A stretch of DNA of 39,563 nucleotides from Clostridium sp. CAG:253 (GCA_000436755.1 FR887337.1:58367-97929), one strand, 5' to 3'; counted from the stretch's first letter, positions 1 through 9,768 are shown. Translations and numbers: made by a program. Notes: generated from the letters alone by a model not told the origin.

Positions 1-1
1 A

Positions 2-2140
2 GCACTTGATCTGCCACTCAGTTTTGTGGATATGGTTGCAAAAGCGATTCCTATGGAACTTGGAATTACAATAGAAAAGGCATTGAAGGAAAATCCTGAA
101 TTAAAAGCACTTTATGACAGTGATGAGCAGGCGGAAAATCTTATTGATATGTCAATGCGTCTCGAAGGACTTCCACGTCATACATCAATGCATGCGGCAG
201 GGGTTTTGATAAGCCCTGAGGCGGTAGATGAATATGTGCCGCTTTCGAGAGCTTCTGACGGAACGATAACAACGCAGTACACGATGACAACACTTGAGGA
301 ACTTGGTCTGTTAAAGATGGATTTCCTTGGACTTAGAACACTTACCGTTATACAGAATGCGGCACACATGGCAGGGCTTGCCGATGATACCATGATGGAT
401 ATTGATTATGACGATAAAAAAGTGTTTGAAATGATAGGAACAGGAAAGACAGAGGGGGTATTTCAGCTTGAAAGTCCCGGTATGAGACAGTTCATGAAAG
501 AATTAAAGCCTCAGAACATGGAAGATGTTATTGCCGGAATTTCACTCTACCGTCCGGGACCTATGGACTTTATTCCCAAATATATAGCAGGAAAGAACAA
601 CAGAGACAGTATAGTTTACGACTGCCCGCAGCTTGAACCGATACTTGCACCTACATATGGCTGTATTGTATATCAGGAGCAGGTAATGCAGATAGTAAGA
701 AACCTTGCCGGATACAGTTTTGGACGAAGTGACCTTGTACGCCGTGCCATGGCTAAAAAGAAAACAAAAGTCATGGAGGCAGAGCGTAAAAACTTTGTTT
801 ATGGAAATGAAGCTGAGGGAGTAAAGGGATGCGTAGCAAACGGAATAGATGAAGCTGTTGCAAATAAAATCTATGATGAGATGATTGATTTTGCAAAATA
901 TGCTTTCAACAAATCACATGCGGCGGCGTATGCGGTAGTATCTTATCAGACAGCATACTTAAAATGTTATTATCCCGTTGAATTTATGGCGGCACTTCTC
1001 ACGTCCGTAAAAGACAATACGACAAAAGTCATATCATACATTATGAGCAGCAAAAGCCTTGGCATAGACATTCTTCCACCTGATGTAAATGAAGGATACA
1101 GCAGATTTCATGTGGCAGGTGGTGCAATACGATTTGGAATGTCGGCAATAAAAGGTGTAGGCGAACCGGTTATCGAGGCTATAGTAGCCGAAAGAAAACG
1201 TGGAGGAAAATTTGAATCCATGTATGATTTCATGAAACGTCTTACATCAAAAGAAATAAACAGACATACAATAGAGAATTTTATAAAAGCAGGAGCACTT
1301 GATTCGATGCCGGGAAACCGCCGTCAGAAAATGATGGTGTACGACTCGATGCTTGACAGCGTAAACAGAGAGAAAAAAGATGCAATCGCAGGACAGATGT
1401 CACTCTTTGATATGGGCGATGAAGAACTCGACAAGGCAAATGAGATAAAATATCCGGACATTGAAGAATTTGGCAAAGAGGAACTTCTTGGATTTGAAAA
1501 GGAAGTTCTGGGTATATATATAAGTGGACATCCTTTAAACGATTATACGGAGCTGATGGATAAAAACTGCACAAGGTCATCACTCGATTTTATGGTATCG
1601 GAAGACGAGGATAATTCATCGGCAAAAGTCGCAGACGGAGAAAGTGTTGTTATCGGTGGCATGCTTTCGGATAAGAAAGTGAAAGTCACAAAAAAAACAA
1701 ATAAACTTATGGCATATATTCAGATTGAGGACCTTTATGGAACAGTTGAAGTCACAATTTTTCCTAGAGATTATGAGAGACTTAAACCGCTTCTTGAGGA
1801 TGATGCAAAAGTATTTGTAAAGGGAAGGGCACAAAACAGCGAGAACGGTGCGGCAAAACTTATATGCCAGGATATAATACCTTTCGACATGATACCGTGT
1901 GAATTGTGGATACGATTTGAGGATTTGGATGAGTTTGCTTCAAAAGAGCAGGAATTATATAAAAATCTGCTTCCGTATGACGGAAAAGATATGGTATGTA
2001 TCTATGCCGCAAAGGAAAAACAGATAAAAAGACTTCCAAGAAGCAGAGGTGTAGATGCAAGAAGACTGGTTAGAGATGAAAACTTTAAATTTATGCCGAA
2101 AGAGGCACTTGCAATTCGTGAAAAGAGTATTGAAAAATAA
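2..2140 (+). CDS. dnaE: DNA polymerase III subunit alpha, 3' part (5' end outside window)
   Basis: This is the C-terminal part of a DnaE-type replicative polymerase. The frame is open from base 2, so the gene starts upstream and the first internal ATG (26) is not its start. Visible signatures are LPRHTSMHAAGV and the palm segment LLKMDFLGLRTL, which carries the third catalytic Asp; the first two lie outside. YGCIVYQEQVMQI, GRSDLVRRAMAKKK and FNKSHAAAYAVVSYQTAYLK follow. Next come a helix-hairpin-helix (IKGVGEPVIEAI) and QMSLFD near 1394-1411, which matches the beta-clamp-binding consensus. A C-terminal OB fold spans about 1640-1880. No 3'-5' PolC-type exonuclease is seen. It acts in the replisome. 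pfkA follows 140 bases later, an arrangement I recall from other Clostridia. Confidence 0.97.
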   Translation, partial: ALDLPLSFVDMVAKAIPMELGITIEKALKENPELKALYDSDEQAENLIDMSMRLEGLPRHTSMHAAGVLISPEAVDEYVPLSRASDGTITTQYTMTTLEELGLLKMDFLGLRTLTVIQNAAHMAGLADDTMMDIDYDDKKVFEMIGTGKTEGVFQLESPGMRQFMKELKPQNMEDVIAGISLYRPGPMDFIPKYIAGKNNRDSIVYDCPQLEPILAPTYGCIVYQEQVMQIVRNLAGYSFGRSDLVRRAMAKKKTKVMEAERKNFVYGNEAEGVKGCVANGIDEAVANKIYDEMIDFAKYAFNKSHAAAYAVVSYQTAYLKCYYPVEFMAALLTSVKDNTTKVISYIMSSKSLGIDILPPDVNEGYSRFHVAGGAIRFGMSAIKGVGEPVIEAIVAERKRGGKFESMYDFMKRLTSKEINRHTIENFIKAGALDSMPGNRRQKMMVYDSMLDSVNREKKDAIAGQMSLFDMGDEELDKANEIKYPDIEEFGKEELLGFEKEVLGIYISGHPLNDYTELMDKNCTRSSLDFMVSEDEDNSSAKVADGESVVIGGMLSDKKVKVTKKTNKLMAYIQIEDLYGTVEVTIFPRDYERLKPLLEDDAKVFVKGRAQNSENGAAKLICQDIIPFDMIPCELWIRFEDLDEFASKEQELYKNLLPYDGKDMVCIYAAKEKQIKRLPRSRGVDARRLVRDENFKFMPKEALAIREKSIEK

Positions 2141-2280
2141 TCAAATTTGCCGTAAAATTATATTGGATAAATGAGAATAAGTCATAGTAAATTTTATGTA
2201 AAAATACTTATTGTACTATACTTATTGTTTCGGAAAATTTATACTAACGTTTTTATTTTACGATACTTAAGGAGGACATT

Positions 2281-3258
2281 ATGAGTAATGCTGTTAAGAC
2301 TATTGGTGTGCTGACAAGCGGTGGAGATGCACCGGGAATGAACGCTGCTATAAGAGCAGTTGTCCGTACAGGAATTTCAAACGGACTTAATGTTAAAGGA
2401 ATCAGAAGAGGATATGCAGGCCTTTTAGAGGAAGATATCATTGATATGAACAATCTTTCTGTATCAGACATCATTCAGACAGGAGGAACAATCCTTTATA
2501 CTGCTAGATGTCTTGAATTTAAAAAGAAAGAATATCAGCAGAAGGCAGCAGAAATCTGCCGTAAGCATGGTATTGACGGTATAGTAGTTATCGGTGGTGA
2601 CGGTTCGTTCAACGGAGCGAGCAGACTTTCGGAACAGGGAATAAACACGATAGGAGTTCCGGGAACCATTGACCTTGATATAGCCTGTACAGAGTATACT
2701 ATAGGATTTGATACAGCTATAAATACAGCTATGGAAGCTATTGACAAACTTAGAGATACATCTGAATCCCATGAGCGCTGTAGTGTCGTTGAGGTTATGG
2801 GACGTACAGCAGGTCACATTGCTCTTTGGACCGGTATTGCGAGTGGTGCAGAATATATTCTTACTACTGAGAAATATCACGGAGATATTCAGAGAATTAT
2901 TTCAAAAATTCAGGACAGAAGAAAACTCGGCAAGAAAAATCATATTATAGTAAATGCCGAGGGAGTTGGAAACTCAGCAGAAATGGCTAAGATTATTGAG
3001 GTAGCAACAGGCGTTGAGACAAGAGCGACAATTCTTGGACATATTCAGCGTGGTGGAAACCCTACATGTAAAGACAGAGTATTTGCATCAGCAATGGGTA
3101 CTATGGCTGTTGAACTTTTATGTGAGGGAAAGAGCAATAGAGTTGTAGGATATAAAGAGGGAGAATTTGTTGATTTTGATATTCAGGAAGCACTCTCAAT
3201 GTCAAAAGATTTGGACCCATATTTATTCCATATTACTCATAAACTTACAACAAGATAA
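2281..3258 (+). CDS. pfkA: 6-phosphofructokinase, ATP-dependent type
   Basis: Phosphorylates fructose-6-phosphate to fructose-1,6-bisphosphate in cytosolic glycolysis. The 325-residue length is normal. The N-terminal GGDAPGMN (14-21) and GGDGS (105-109) are present. Gly in GGDGS and Gly128 in PGTID mark the ATP rather than the pyrophosphate class. The catalytic loop reads PGTIDLD (127-133): Asp131 and Asp133 match the E. coli catalytic-loop Asp127 and Asp129, but the Asn usually between them is Leu132. MGR (173-175) is the substrate-binding methionine region. The ATG follows AAGGAGGAC with good spacing. Upstream lie short direct repeats (2204-2227) that might be regulatory. The next gene starts about 40 bases downstream, so the two may be co-transcribed. 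Confidence 0.95.
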   Translation: MSNAVKTIGVLTSGGDAPGMNAAIRAVVRTGISNGLNVKGIRRGYAGLLEEDIIDMNNLSVSDIIQTGGTILYTARCLEFKKKEYQQKAAEICRKHGIDGIVVIGGDGSFNGASRLSEQGINTIGVPGTIDLDIACTEYTIGFDTAINTAMEAIDKLRDTSESHERCSVVEVMGRTAGHIALWTGIASGAEYILTTEKYHGDIQRIISKIQDRRKLGKKNHIIVNAEGVGNSAEMAKIIEVATGVETRATILGHIQRGGNPTCKDRVFASAMGTMAVELLCEGKSNRVVGYKEGEFVDFDIQEALSMSKDLDPYLFHITHKLTTR

Positions 3259-3298
3259 TAAACAAATTCAAATAGAATAGAAGGAGGTAAGTTTGTCT

Positions 3299-3622
3299 AT
3301 GAAGAAACTTTTTAAATTTGCTGCGGGTGTGGCAGCGATTGCGGGAGCAGCATGTGGTGCTGTTTACTGTCTTAAAAAATTCTGCGGAATCGACCTTTTA
3401 AAGAGAGATGAGGACTTTGATGACTTCGATGAAGAATTTGATGACGATTTCGATGATGATTTTGATGATGAAGACGAAGATGACGATGAAGCAGAAGACG
3501 CTGAGCCGTCAAATGATGATGAAGCAGGTGACAGGGAATATGTGACACTTGACATGGAAAGTGAAGATACATCAGATGACAGTGAAAAGGCATCAGAGGA
3601 TGATGAAAAATCAGATGAATAA
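3299..3622 (+). CDS. Small membrane-anchored, extremely acidic protein of unknown function
   Basis: About 107 residues. The first 25 form a basic-hydrophobic segment (KKLFKFAAGVAAIAGAACGA and onward) that looks like a membrane anchor or uncleaved signal, with two Cys residues. The rest is almost wholly Asp/Glu with Ser, including repeated DDD/DDF/DEDE runs, so it is probably disordered. A TTG at 3293 is an alternative start: AAGGAGG at 3281-3287 lies 5 bases before TTG and 11 before ATG, so the choice is open. A strong terminator follows at 3648-3688, so it is the last gene after pfkA. I recognise no family. The layout resembles YtxH-like small envelope proteins only in having an N-terminal anchor. 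Confidence 0.75.
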   Translation: MKKLFKFAAGVAAIAGAACGAVYCLKKFCGIDLLKRDEDFDDFDEEFDDDFDDDFDDEDEDDDEAEDAEPSNDDEAGDREYVTLDMESEDTSDDSEKASEDDEKSDE

Positions 3623-3647
3623 AAGAAAGTCTTTTGACATATGATTC

Positions 3648-3688
3648 AAAAAATCTGTGTGGATAAATCATGCCACGCAGATTTTTTT
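3648..3688 (+). terminator. Rho-independent terminator after the pfkA-acidic protein unit
   Basis: AAAAATCTGTGTGG (ending 3662) pairs with CCACGCAGATTTTT (from 3673) to give a stem of about 15 bp with one G-U pair. The loop is 10 bases and a T tract runs to 3688. It separates the glycolytic unit from the topoisomerase pair. Confidence 0.9.
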
Positions 3689-3715
3689 GCATTTTTTTTG
3701 GATTTCTGTTATAAT
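3687..3715 (+). promoter_or_regulatory. SigA-type extended -10 promoter for the topoisomerase pair
   Basis: TATAAT lies at 3710-3715 and is preceded by TG at 3707-3708 (extended -10). TTGCAT at 3687-3692 is placed exactly 17 bases upstream as a moderate -35. It sits right behind the terminator T tract and about 45 bases before the downstream start codon, as expected for a new transcription unit. Confidence 0.7.
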
Positions 3716-3760
3716 GGCAAATATTTGTTCGTATAAAATTATAGGAGGTTGCAGGATATA

Positions 3761-5692
3761 ATGAGCGAGTATACAGGAAAAGAGATAGTGATACTTGAGG
3801 GGCTTGAAGCGGTAAGAAAAAGACCGGGAATGTATATAGGTTCTACAGGTTCGAGGGGACTTCATCATCTGATATGGGAAATACTTGACAATAGCATAGA
3901 TGAACATCTTGCCGGATTTTGTGATGAGATACATATTACAATGCGAGGAGACGGGGGTATATGTATAGAAGATAATGGACGAGGTGTTCCGGTAGATATA
4001 CATCCTACAAAAAAAGTATCGACGGTGCGTGTGGTTTATACGATACTTCATGCAGGAGGAAAGTTTGGAAATTCTGCATACAAAGTATCAGGCGGATTGC
4101 ACGGTGTAGGTTCATCGGTTGTTAATGCACTCTCAACGCATATGATAGTTGAAGTAAAAAGAGGCGGATTTGTATACAGAGATGAGTACAGAGATGGAGG
4201 TCATCCTGTAGTTGAGCTGAAAAAGGGCGCGCTTGAGCCGGTAGGAAAATGTGCAAAATCAGCGACAGGAACAAAAGTTACATTTTATCCGGATGCCGAG
4301 ATATTTGAGACAATACATTTTAAAGCAGAAGTTATAAAGAAAAAACTTAAAGAGATAGCATACCTTAATAAAAATCTTAAGCTTATATTTAAAAATGAAA
4401 ACGACGGAGAAGAGCAGACATACCTTGAAGAACATGGTATAAAAAGCTTTGTATCTTACATAAACAGAGATGCACATGTACTTCATAAAGAGCCGATTTA
4501 TTTTGAGGGATCAAGCGGCGATATAGAAGTGGAAGTTGCCCTTCAATATACGACGAATTTTACAGAGCAGATAAATCCATACTGCAACAGAATAAATGTG
4601 GTAGATGGAGGAACACTTGTAACAGGATTCAAGATGGCACTTACCAGAGTTATGAATCAATATGCAAGAGAACTCGGAGTGTTAAAAGACAAAGATGAAA
4701 ATTTTGACGGTAAAGATATAAGAAATGGACTTGTTGCAATTATTTCAATAAAGCATCCAGACCCACAGTTTGAGGGTCAGACAAAGACAAAACTTGGAAA
4801 TACCGATGCAAAAACGGCAGTAGATGAGGTCGTGACAACAGAGATACAGCGTTATCTTGACAAAAATATCAATGTGCTTCAGGCAATCCTTGACAATTCA
4901 GTGAAAAGCTACAATGCAAGAAAGGCAAGTGACAAAGCAAGAAATACGGTATTAAAGCAGTTAAATGATGTAGATACAAAGAGCAAACTGGCGGCATGTA
5001 CATCGAAAAATCCTGAAGAGTGTGAGGTATATATAGTCGAAGGAGATTCAGCCGGAGGTACGGTAAAGACAGCAAGAAACAGAAAAACACAGGCTGTTCT
5101 GCCGCTGAGGGGAAAAATACTGAATGTAGAGAAAGCATCACTTGAAAAGATTTTATTGAACAATGAGATAAAATCAATGATTGCTGCGTTCGGATGTGGT
5201 ATAGGTGATGAATTTGATATAAGTAAATTGAGATATGATAAGATTATCATTCTTACCGATGCCGATGTTGATGGGGCACACATAAGCACATTACTGCTCA
5301 CGTTTTTCTATCGTTTTATGCCGGAACTTATTTATTCAGGTAAAATATACAGAGGACTTCCGCCACTTTACAAAGTAGATTATGAAGCACTTGACAAAAA
5401 AACGAAAAAGAAACAATCAGAGTATGTATTTAATGATTTTGAACTTGAAAAGTTTAGAAAAAATAAGAACAATAAAATAATAAGCATACAGCGTTATAAA
5501 GGTCTTGGCGAGATGGATGTATCACAGCTCTGGGAGACGACACTTGACCCGGAGAGCAGACTGCTTGCACAGATAAACATAAGTGACGGTGTAGATGCAG
5601 ACGATGTAACGACAACACTTATGAGCAGTAATGTGCCTCCGAGACGCCAGTTTATAATGGAAGAAGCACAGTATGCAAATCTGGATATATAA
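3761..5692 (+). CDS. parE: Type IIA DNA topoisomerase subunit B (GyrB/ParE family, topoisomerase IV-like)
   Basis: ATPase and TOPRIM subunit of a type IIA topoisomerase, 643 residues, the usual size of Gram-positive GyrB or ParE. The GHKL ATPase motif has Glu40 and Asn44 (EILDN). EDNGRG and the lid KVSGGLHGVGSSVVNA are present. The TOPRIM domain has EGDSAGG (from 427), PLRGKILNVEKA and TDADVDGAH (Asp500, Asp502, Asp504, metal binding). The start is the ATG 12 bases after AGGAGG; a TTG at 3749 abuts the ribosome site and is unlikely. Core motifs resemble GyrB as much as ParE. I favour ParE because the partner gene lacks a proper GyrA box and the pair sits beside pfkA rather than dnaA/recF. If no other gyrB exists in the genome, this is GyrB. 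Confidence 0.85.
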   Translation: MSEYTGKEIVILEGLEAVRKRPGMYIGSTGSRGLHHLIWEILDNSIDEHLAGFCDEIHITMRGDGGICIEDNGRGVPVDIHPTKKVSTVRVVYTILHAGGKFGNSAYKVSGGLHGVGSSVVNALSTHMIVEVKRGGFVYRDEYRDGGHPVVELKKGALEPVGKCAKSATGTKVTFYPDAEIFETIHFKAEVIKKKLKEIAYLNKNLKLIFKNENDGEEQTYLEEHGIKSFVSYINRDAHVLHKEPIYFEGSSGDIEVEVALQYTTNFTEQINPYCNRINVVDGGTLVTGFKMALTRVMNQYARELGVLKDKDENFDGKDIRNGLVAIISIKHPDPQFEGQTKTKLGNTDAKTAVDEVVTTEIQRYLDKNINVLQAILDNSVKSYNARKASDKARNTVLKQLNDVDTKSKLAACTSKNPEECEVYIVEGDSAGGTVKTARNRKTQAVLPLRGKILNVEKASLEKILLNNEIKSMIAAFGCGIGDEFDISKLRYDKIIILTDADVDGAHISTLLLTFFYRFMPELIYSGKIYRGLPPLYKVDYEALDKKTKKKQSEYVFNDFELEKFRKNKNNKIISIQRYKGLGEMDVSQLWETTLDPESRLLAQINISDGVDADDVTTTLMSSNVPPRRQFIMEEAQYANLDI

Positions 5693-5773
5693 TAGGATTA
5701 TTTGTTATATCTACACAATTTATTTACAAGTTTTGCAAATGTAAATAGTGAATTAAAAAGAATGGGGATTAAA

Positions 5774-8026
5774 ATGAAGACGAAGGAACAATCGATTATA
5801 CAGCTTGATTTCTCCGAGGAAATGAGAAATTCATATAGAGATTATGCAATGAGTGTTATTATTGCAAGGGCACTTCCTGATGTAAGGGATGGATTAAAGC
5901 CTGTTCAGAGAAGAATACTTTATGCTATGGATGAACTCGGACTTGCACCGGATAAACCACACAGAAAAAGTGCACGTATAGTAGGTGATACTATGGGTAA
6001 GTATCATCCTCACGGTGACAGTTCCATCTATGATGCGCTTGTGCATATGACGGAAGATTATTCACTTTCACTGCCGCTTGTTGACGGACATGGAAATTTT
6101 GGCTCAATAGACGGTGACGGTGCGGCAGCTATGCGTTATACAGAGGCAAGACTTTCAAAACCGGCAATGACAATGCTTGAAAATCTTGATAAGGGGCTTG
6201 TACCATTTGGACCAAACTTTGACGAAAGTGAAAAGGAGCCGCTTGTACTTCCGGCAACACTTCCAAATCTCCTTATAAACGGAACAACAGGAATTGCGGT
6301 AGGAATGGCGACAAATATGCCGCCGCACAATCCGGGAGAAGTGATAGACGGAGTTATTGCATATATGGATAATCCTGAGATTTCTACAAAAGGACTTATG
6401 AAATATATAAAGGGACCTGATTTTCCGACGGGTGCTTCAGTGACAAATTCAGATGATTTGTTTGAAATTTATGATACAGGTGAGGGAAAAATAAAGCTGC
6501 GTGCAAAGGCAGAGATAGAAGCGGGTACAAACGGAAGAAAAAATATCGTGGTAACGGAAATTCCATATACAGTAGCAGGAAACAAAACAAAACTGCTTGA
6601 AAATCTTGTATCATTATCAAAGGATAAAGTGTTTGATGAGATATATGATGTGCGTGACGAATCGTCAAAGGAAGGAATAAGAATAGTAGTAGAAGTAAAA
6701 AAAGACAGAAACGCAGAAAATCTTTTGAACGGACTCTATCAAAAAACATCACTTGAAGATACATACGGCGTAAATATGCTTGCCGTAAAAGATAAGCAGC
6801 CGATTACATTTACACTCAAAGGGCTTGTACAGGAATTTGTGGAGTTTCAGGAGGAACTCTACACAAAAGAGTACGAGCATCTTTTGGAAAAAGCGAAAGC
6901 AAGACTTGAGATAGTAGCAGGACTTATAAAAGCGACAGATGTAATTGATCTTATTATAGAAATACTTCGAGGAAGTGATTCGGTAAAACAGGCTAAGAAC
7001 TGTCTCATAAACGGAGTGACAACGGATATTAAATTCAAGTCACAGAAGTCTAAGAATGCGGCAGCAAAACTTGATTTTACAAAAAATCAGGCAGATGCGA
7101 TACTCGCAATGCCGCTCAGCAAATTGATAGGCCTGGAACTTTTAAAACTTCATCAGGAAAACGATTCGCTGCTTGCAAATATAGAAGAGTACAATGGAAT
7201 ACTTGGAAATATAAATGAACTTCACAAAGTTATAAAGGCAAGACTTAAAAATTATAAAAAACAGTTTGGCAGAGGAAGACGCACACTGCTTACAAATCTT
7301 GATGCAGGAAAGTATGTCGAGGAAGTAAAAGAAGAAAATCTTTATGTGCTTATTGACAGATTTGGTTATTGCAAGTCAGTAGACGAGTCAAGTTATTCGA
7401 GAATATCCGAAGAATCGTTAAATGAATATACACATAAAATACAGATAAGGAATACAGACAAGTTATGTGTATTTACCAGAAACGGATTTATGCATCAAAT
7501 AAAAATGAATGCGATACCGAAAGGGCGAAACAGAGATAAAGGTGTACTTATACAATCACTGTGTAAACTGGGTGACGATGAGGCACTCACATATATAGCA
7601 TTTGAAGATTTATTTAATTCACAGCTTTTGTTTGTGACAAAAAACGGTCTTGTGAAACTTGTATCAGGCGTAGAATTTGAAACAAACCGTTCAATGATAA
7701 ATTCAACAAAACTTGACGATGGGGATGAACTCATAAAAGTACGCCCACTCACCGATGAAGAATCAATATCAGAAGACAGCAGTGTGGTCATCATAACACA
7801 TAAAGAAGCATCACTGCGTTTCCCACTCTCTCAGGTAAATGAACTCAAAAAAGCCAGCAAGGGAGTAAAGGGAATAACCATGGCAGCAGAGGATTATGCA
7901 TGGTATGCAGAAGTAGTATCAAAAGAAACGGAAACAATTGAATATGACGGAAAGAAATTTGCGGTTAAGAAGATAAAGACACGCAAGCGGAACGATAAAG
8001 CGACAAAAACTAAGATAAGGATGTAA
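5774..8026 (+). CDS. parC: Type IIA DNA topoisomerase subunit A (GyrA/ParC family, degenerate GyrA box)
   Basis: DNA breakage-reunion subunit, 750 residues. The catalytic tyrosine is Tyr122 ([11 protein letters not shown]), the same number as in E. coli GyrA. The quinolone-region segment [10 protein letters not shown] has Ser83, Ser84 and Asp87, a wild-type-like, sensitive-looking set. The C-terminal beta-pinwheel is present ([36 protein letters not shown]). Where gyrase has the wrapping motif QRRGGKG, this protein reads GRNRDKG (near 7522-7542), so DNA wrapping and supercoiling are probably weak and topoisomerase IV-like decatenation is favoured. The start at 5774 is chosen for GGGG 6-9 bases upstream; in-frame starts at 5702 and 5762 lack ribosome sites. 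It lies 81 bases after the B-subunit gene, probably in one operon. Confidence 0.85.
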   Translation: MKTKEQSIIQLDFSEEMRNSYRDYAMSVIIARALPDVRDGLKPVQRRILYAMDELGLAPDKPHRKSARIVGDTMGKYHPHGDSSIYDALVHMTEDYSLSLPLVDGHGNFGSIDGDGAAAMRYTEARLSKPAMTMLENLDKGLVPFGPNFDESEKEPLVLPATLPNLLINGTTGIAVGMATNMPPHNPGEVIDGVIAYMDNPEISTKGLMKYIKGPDFPTGASVTNSDDLFEIYDTGEGKIKLRAKAEIEAGTNGRKNIVVTEIPYTVAGNKTKLLENLVSLSKDKVFDEIYDVRDESSKEGIRIVVEVKKDRNAENLLNGLYQKTSLEDTYGVNMLAVKDKQPITFTLKGLVQEFVEFQEELYTKEYEHLLEKAKARLEIVAGLIKATDVIDLIIEILRGSDSVKQAKNCLINGVTTDIKFKSQKSKNAAAKLDFTKNQADAILAMPLSKLIGLELLKLHQENDSLLANIEEYNGILGNINELHKVIKARLKNYKKQFGRGRRTLLTNLDAGKYVEEVKEENLYVLIDRFGYCKSVDESSYSRISEESLNEYTHKIQIRNTDKLCVFTRNGFMHQIKMNAIPKGRNRDKGVLIQSLCKLGDDEALTYIAFEDLFNSQLLFVTKNGLVKLVSGVEFETNRSMINSTKLDDGDELIKVRPLTDEESISEDSSVVIITHKEASLRFPLSQVNELKKASKGVKGITMAAEDYAWYAEVVSKETETIEYDGKKFAVKKIKTRKRNDKATKTKIRM

Positions 8027-8292
8027 GTTTTTTTGGGGGAGGAAAATTAACTGTTGGTTTATTTAAAATCTTGTGGTACTGTCAAGAGCGTTTATGTGAT
8101 ATGTTTTAAATATTTCTCCGGTTAGGGTATTGAAACCTTATTTTATTTTTGATAACATAAGTGAGGTATAACTTTTATAAAAAATAAAAATTGTATCAGG
8201 TTAAAACAAAAATGACCTTGAATATACAAAAGCAGACACGAATGGAATCGTCTGATTTACAGGGAGACTGCTTTAAGAAAGGACGACACAAC
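8027..8292 (+). other. Intergenic leader region before the decarboxylase gene
   Basis: No coding signal is seen. A possible SigA promoter is TTGAAA (8130-8135), 17 bases, TAACAT (8153-8158). A short bulged stem (CAGA..CGA / TCGTCTG, about 8233-8254) lies in the leader. I looked for lysine (L-box) and T-box riboswitch hallmarks and did not find them. Confidence 0.35.
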
Positions 8293-9561
8293 ATGAAAAA
8301 GACACCATTTGTAACAAAAGAACAGATTGAAGAAATTGCAAAGACATATCCGACACCTTTTCATATATATGATGAGAAGGGAATCAGAGAAAATGCACGC
8401 AGACTTAAAAAAGCATTCTCATGGAACAAAGGCTATCGTGAGTATTTTGCCGTAAAGGCAACACCAAATCCTTTTATACTTAAACTTCTTCAGGAGGAAG
8501 GATGCGGAGTGGACTGCTCATCACTTACAGAGCTTATGATGTCAGAGGCATGTGGATTCAGCAATAATGATATCATGTTCTCTTCAAATGTTACACCGGC
8601 AGCTGAATATAAGAAAGCAAAAGAGCTCGGTGCATATATAAATCTTGATGATATTACACATATAGATTTTCTTGATGAAGTAGCAGGAATACCAGAAACA
8701 ATCTGCTGTCGTTACAATCCGGGCGGAGTATTCAAGATGGGAACAGACATTATGGACAACCCGGGAGATGCTAAGTATGGAATGACAAAAGAGCAGATGA
8801 TAGAAGCTTTCAAAAGACTTAAATCAATGGGAGCAAAATATTTCGGAATACATTCATTCCTCGCAAGCAACACTGTAAGCAACGATTATTATCCTACACT
8901 TGCAGGCATCCTCTTTGAACTTGCAGTAGAGCTCAAAGAAAAGACAGGTGTTGAGATTAAATTTATCAATCTCTCAGGCGGAGTAGGAATTCCGTATACA
9001 GAGGACAAAGAGCCGAACGATATAGCAGTTATCGGTGAGGGTGTACACAAGAAGTTCGATGAGATTATGGTTCCAGCAGGAATGGGAGATGTAGCGATAT
9101 TTACAGAACTTGGACGTTTCATGCTTGCACCATACGGAGGACTTGTAACAAAAGCAATTCATGAGAAACATATCTATAAAGAGTATATAGGAGTGGATGC
9201 GTGTGCAGTAAACCTTATGCGTCCGGCAATGTACGGAGCATATCATCACATTACCGTACTCGGCAAGGAAAATGAGCCGTGTGACCACAAATATGATGTA
9301 ACAGGTTCACTTTGTGAAAACAATGACAAATTTGCAATTGACCGTATGCTTCCAAAGATTGACATGGGAGACTATCTTTTTATTCATGATACAGGAGCAC
9401 ACGGATTTGCCATGGGTTACAACTACAACGGCAAGTTAAAGTCAGCAGAGCTTCTTCTCAAAGAGGACGGAAGTGTTCAGATGATAAGAAGAGCAGAGAC
9501 GCCTAAGGATTATTTTGCAACATTTGACTTCTGCGATATACTTAAAGATGTTAAATACTAA
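8293..9561 (+). CDS. lysA: Diaminopimelate decarboxylase family protein (PLP, alanine-racemase fold)
   Basis: PLP-dependent decarboxylase, 422 residues, expected to convert meso-diaminopimelate to lysine. The PLP lysine is Lys55 in YFAVKATPNP. GVDCSS, RYNPGG and the glycine-rich LSGGVGIPY line the phosphate site. At the C terminus GSLCENND (338-345) keeps the catalytic Cys341 and Asp345 of the usual CESGD motif, and DTGAHGFAMGYNYN matches the final substrate/PLP motif. The usual HxHIGSQ segment is replaced by GIHSFLASN (His187), marking a divergent branch, so a related acidic-diamine substrate cannot be excluded. The ATG is preceded by AAAGGA 9 bases upstream; an earlier in-frame start at 8191 lacks a ribosome site. 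It ends before a strong terminator and appears monocistronic. Confidence 0.85.
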   Translation: MKKTPFVTKEQIEEIAKTYPTPFHIYDEKGIRENARRLKKAFSWNKGYREYFAVKATPNPFILKLLQEEGCGVDCSSLTELMMSEACGFSNNDIMFSSNVTPAAEYKKAKELGAYINLDDITHIDFLDEVAGIPETICCRYNPGGVFKMGTDIMDNPGDAKYGMTKEQMIEAFKRLKSMGAKYFGIHSFLASNTVSNDYYPTLAGILFELAVELKEKTGVEIKFINLSGGVGIPYTEDKEPNDIAVIGEGVHKKFDEIMVPAGMGDVAIFTELGRFMLAPYGGLVTKAIHEKHIYKEYIGVDACAVNLMRPAMYGAYHHITVLGKENEPCDHKYDVTGSLCENNDKFAIDRMLPKIDMGDYLFIHDTGAHGFAMGYNYNGKLKSAELLLKEDGSVQMIRRAETPKDYFATFDFCDILKDVKY

Positions 9562-9643
9562 TACAGCGAAAATTATATCAATTATTAATTGTGCCAGAAA
9601 CAGTAAATGATAAAAATTGTTCAAATTGCATAAAAACAAAGAG

Positions 9644-9675
9644 AGACACCGATAAAATTTGTCGGTGTCTTTTTT
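9644..9675 (+). terminator. Rho-independent terminator after the decarboxylase gene
   Basis: GACACCGA (9645-9652) pairs with TCGGTGTC (9662-9669), extended by A-T, followed by six T. It marks the border between the housekeeping and flagellar regions. Confidence 0.92.
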
Positions 9676-9695
9676 GTTTTATAGCCGTTTTCAGG

Positions 9696-9723
9696 TAAAG
9701 TTTTCTTTACGAAAGACCGATAA
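9696..9723 (+). promoter_or_regulatory. Sigma-28 (SigD/FliA) promoter of flgM
   Basis: TAAAGTTT at 9696-9703 matches the full FliA -35. ACCGATAA at 9716-9723 matches the -10 at 7 of 8 positions. The spacing is TAAA-N16, within the 14-16 known for SigD. It lies 46 bases upstream of flgM, a classical class-III flagellar gene. Confidence 0.85.
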
Positions 9724-9768
9724 ATAATATGAAAAAGCATTTATAAGATTTAAACAGGTGGTGATTAT

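Noticed and set aside
1281..1583. Long open frames on the minus strand inside dnaE, gyrase-like and other genes
   Set aside because: They lie within strongly supported + strand genes, lack ribosome sites and show low-complexity Leu/Ser/His-rich translations typical of reverse-strand shadows.
3364..3555. Serine-rich reverse-strand ORF opposite the acidic protein
   Set aside because: Poly-Ser is simply the complement of the GAT/GAA/GAC repeats in the acidic gene.
8027..8292. Lysine riboswitch or T-box before the decarboxylase
   Set aside because: No L-box core or T-box AGGGTGG element could be found; only short weak stems.
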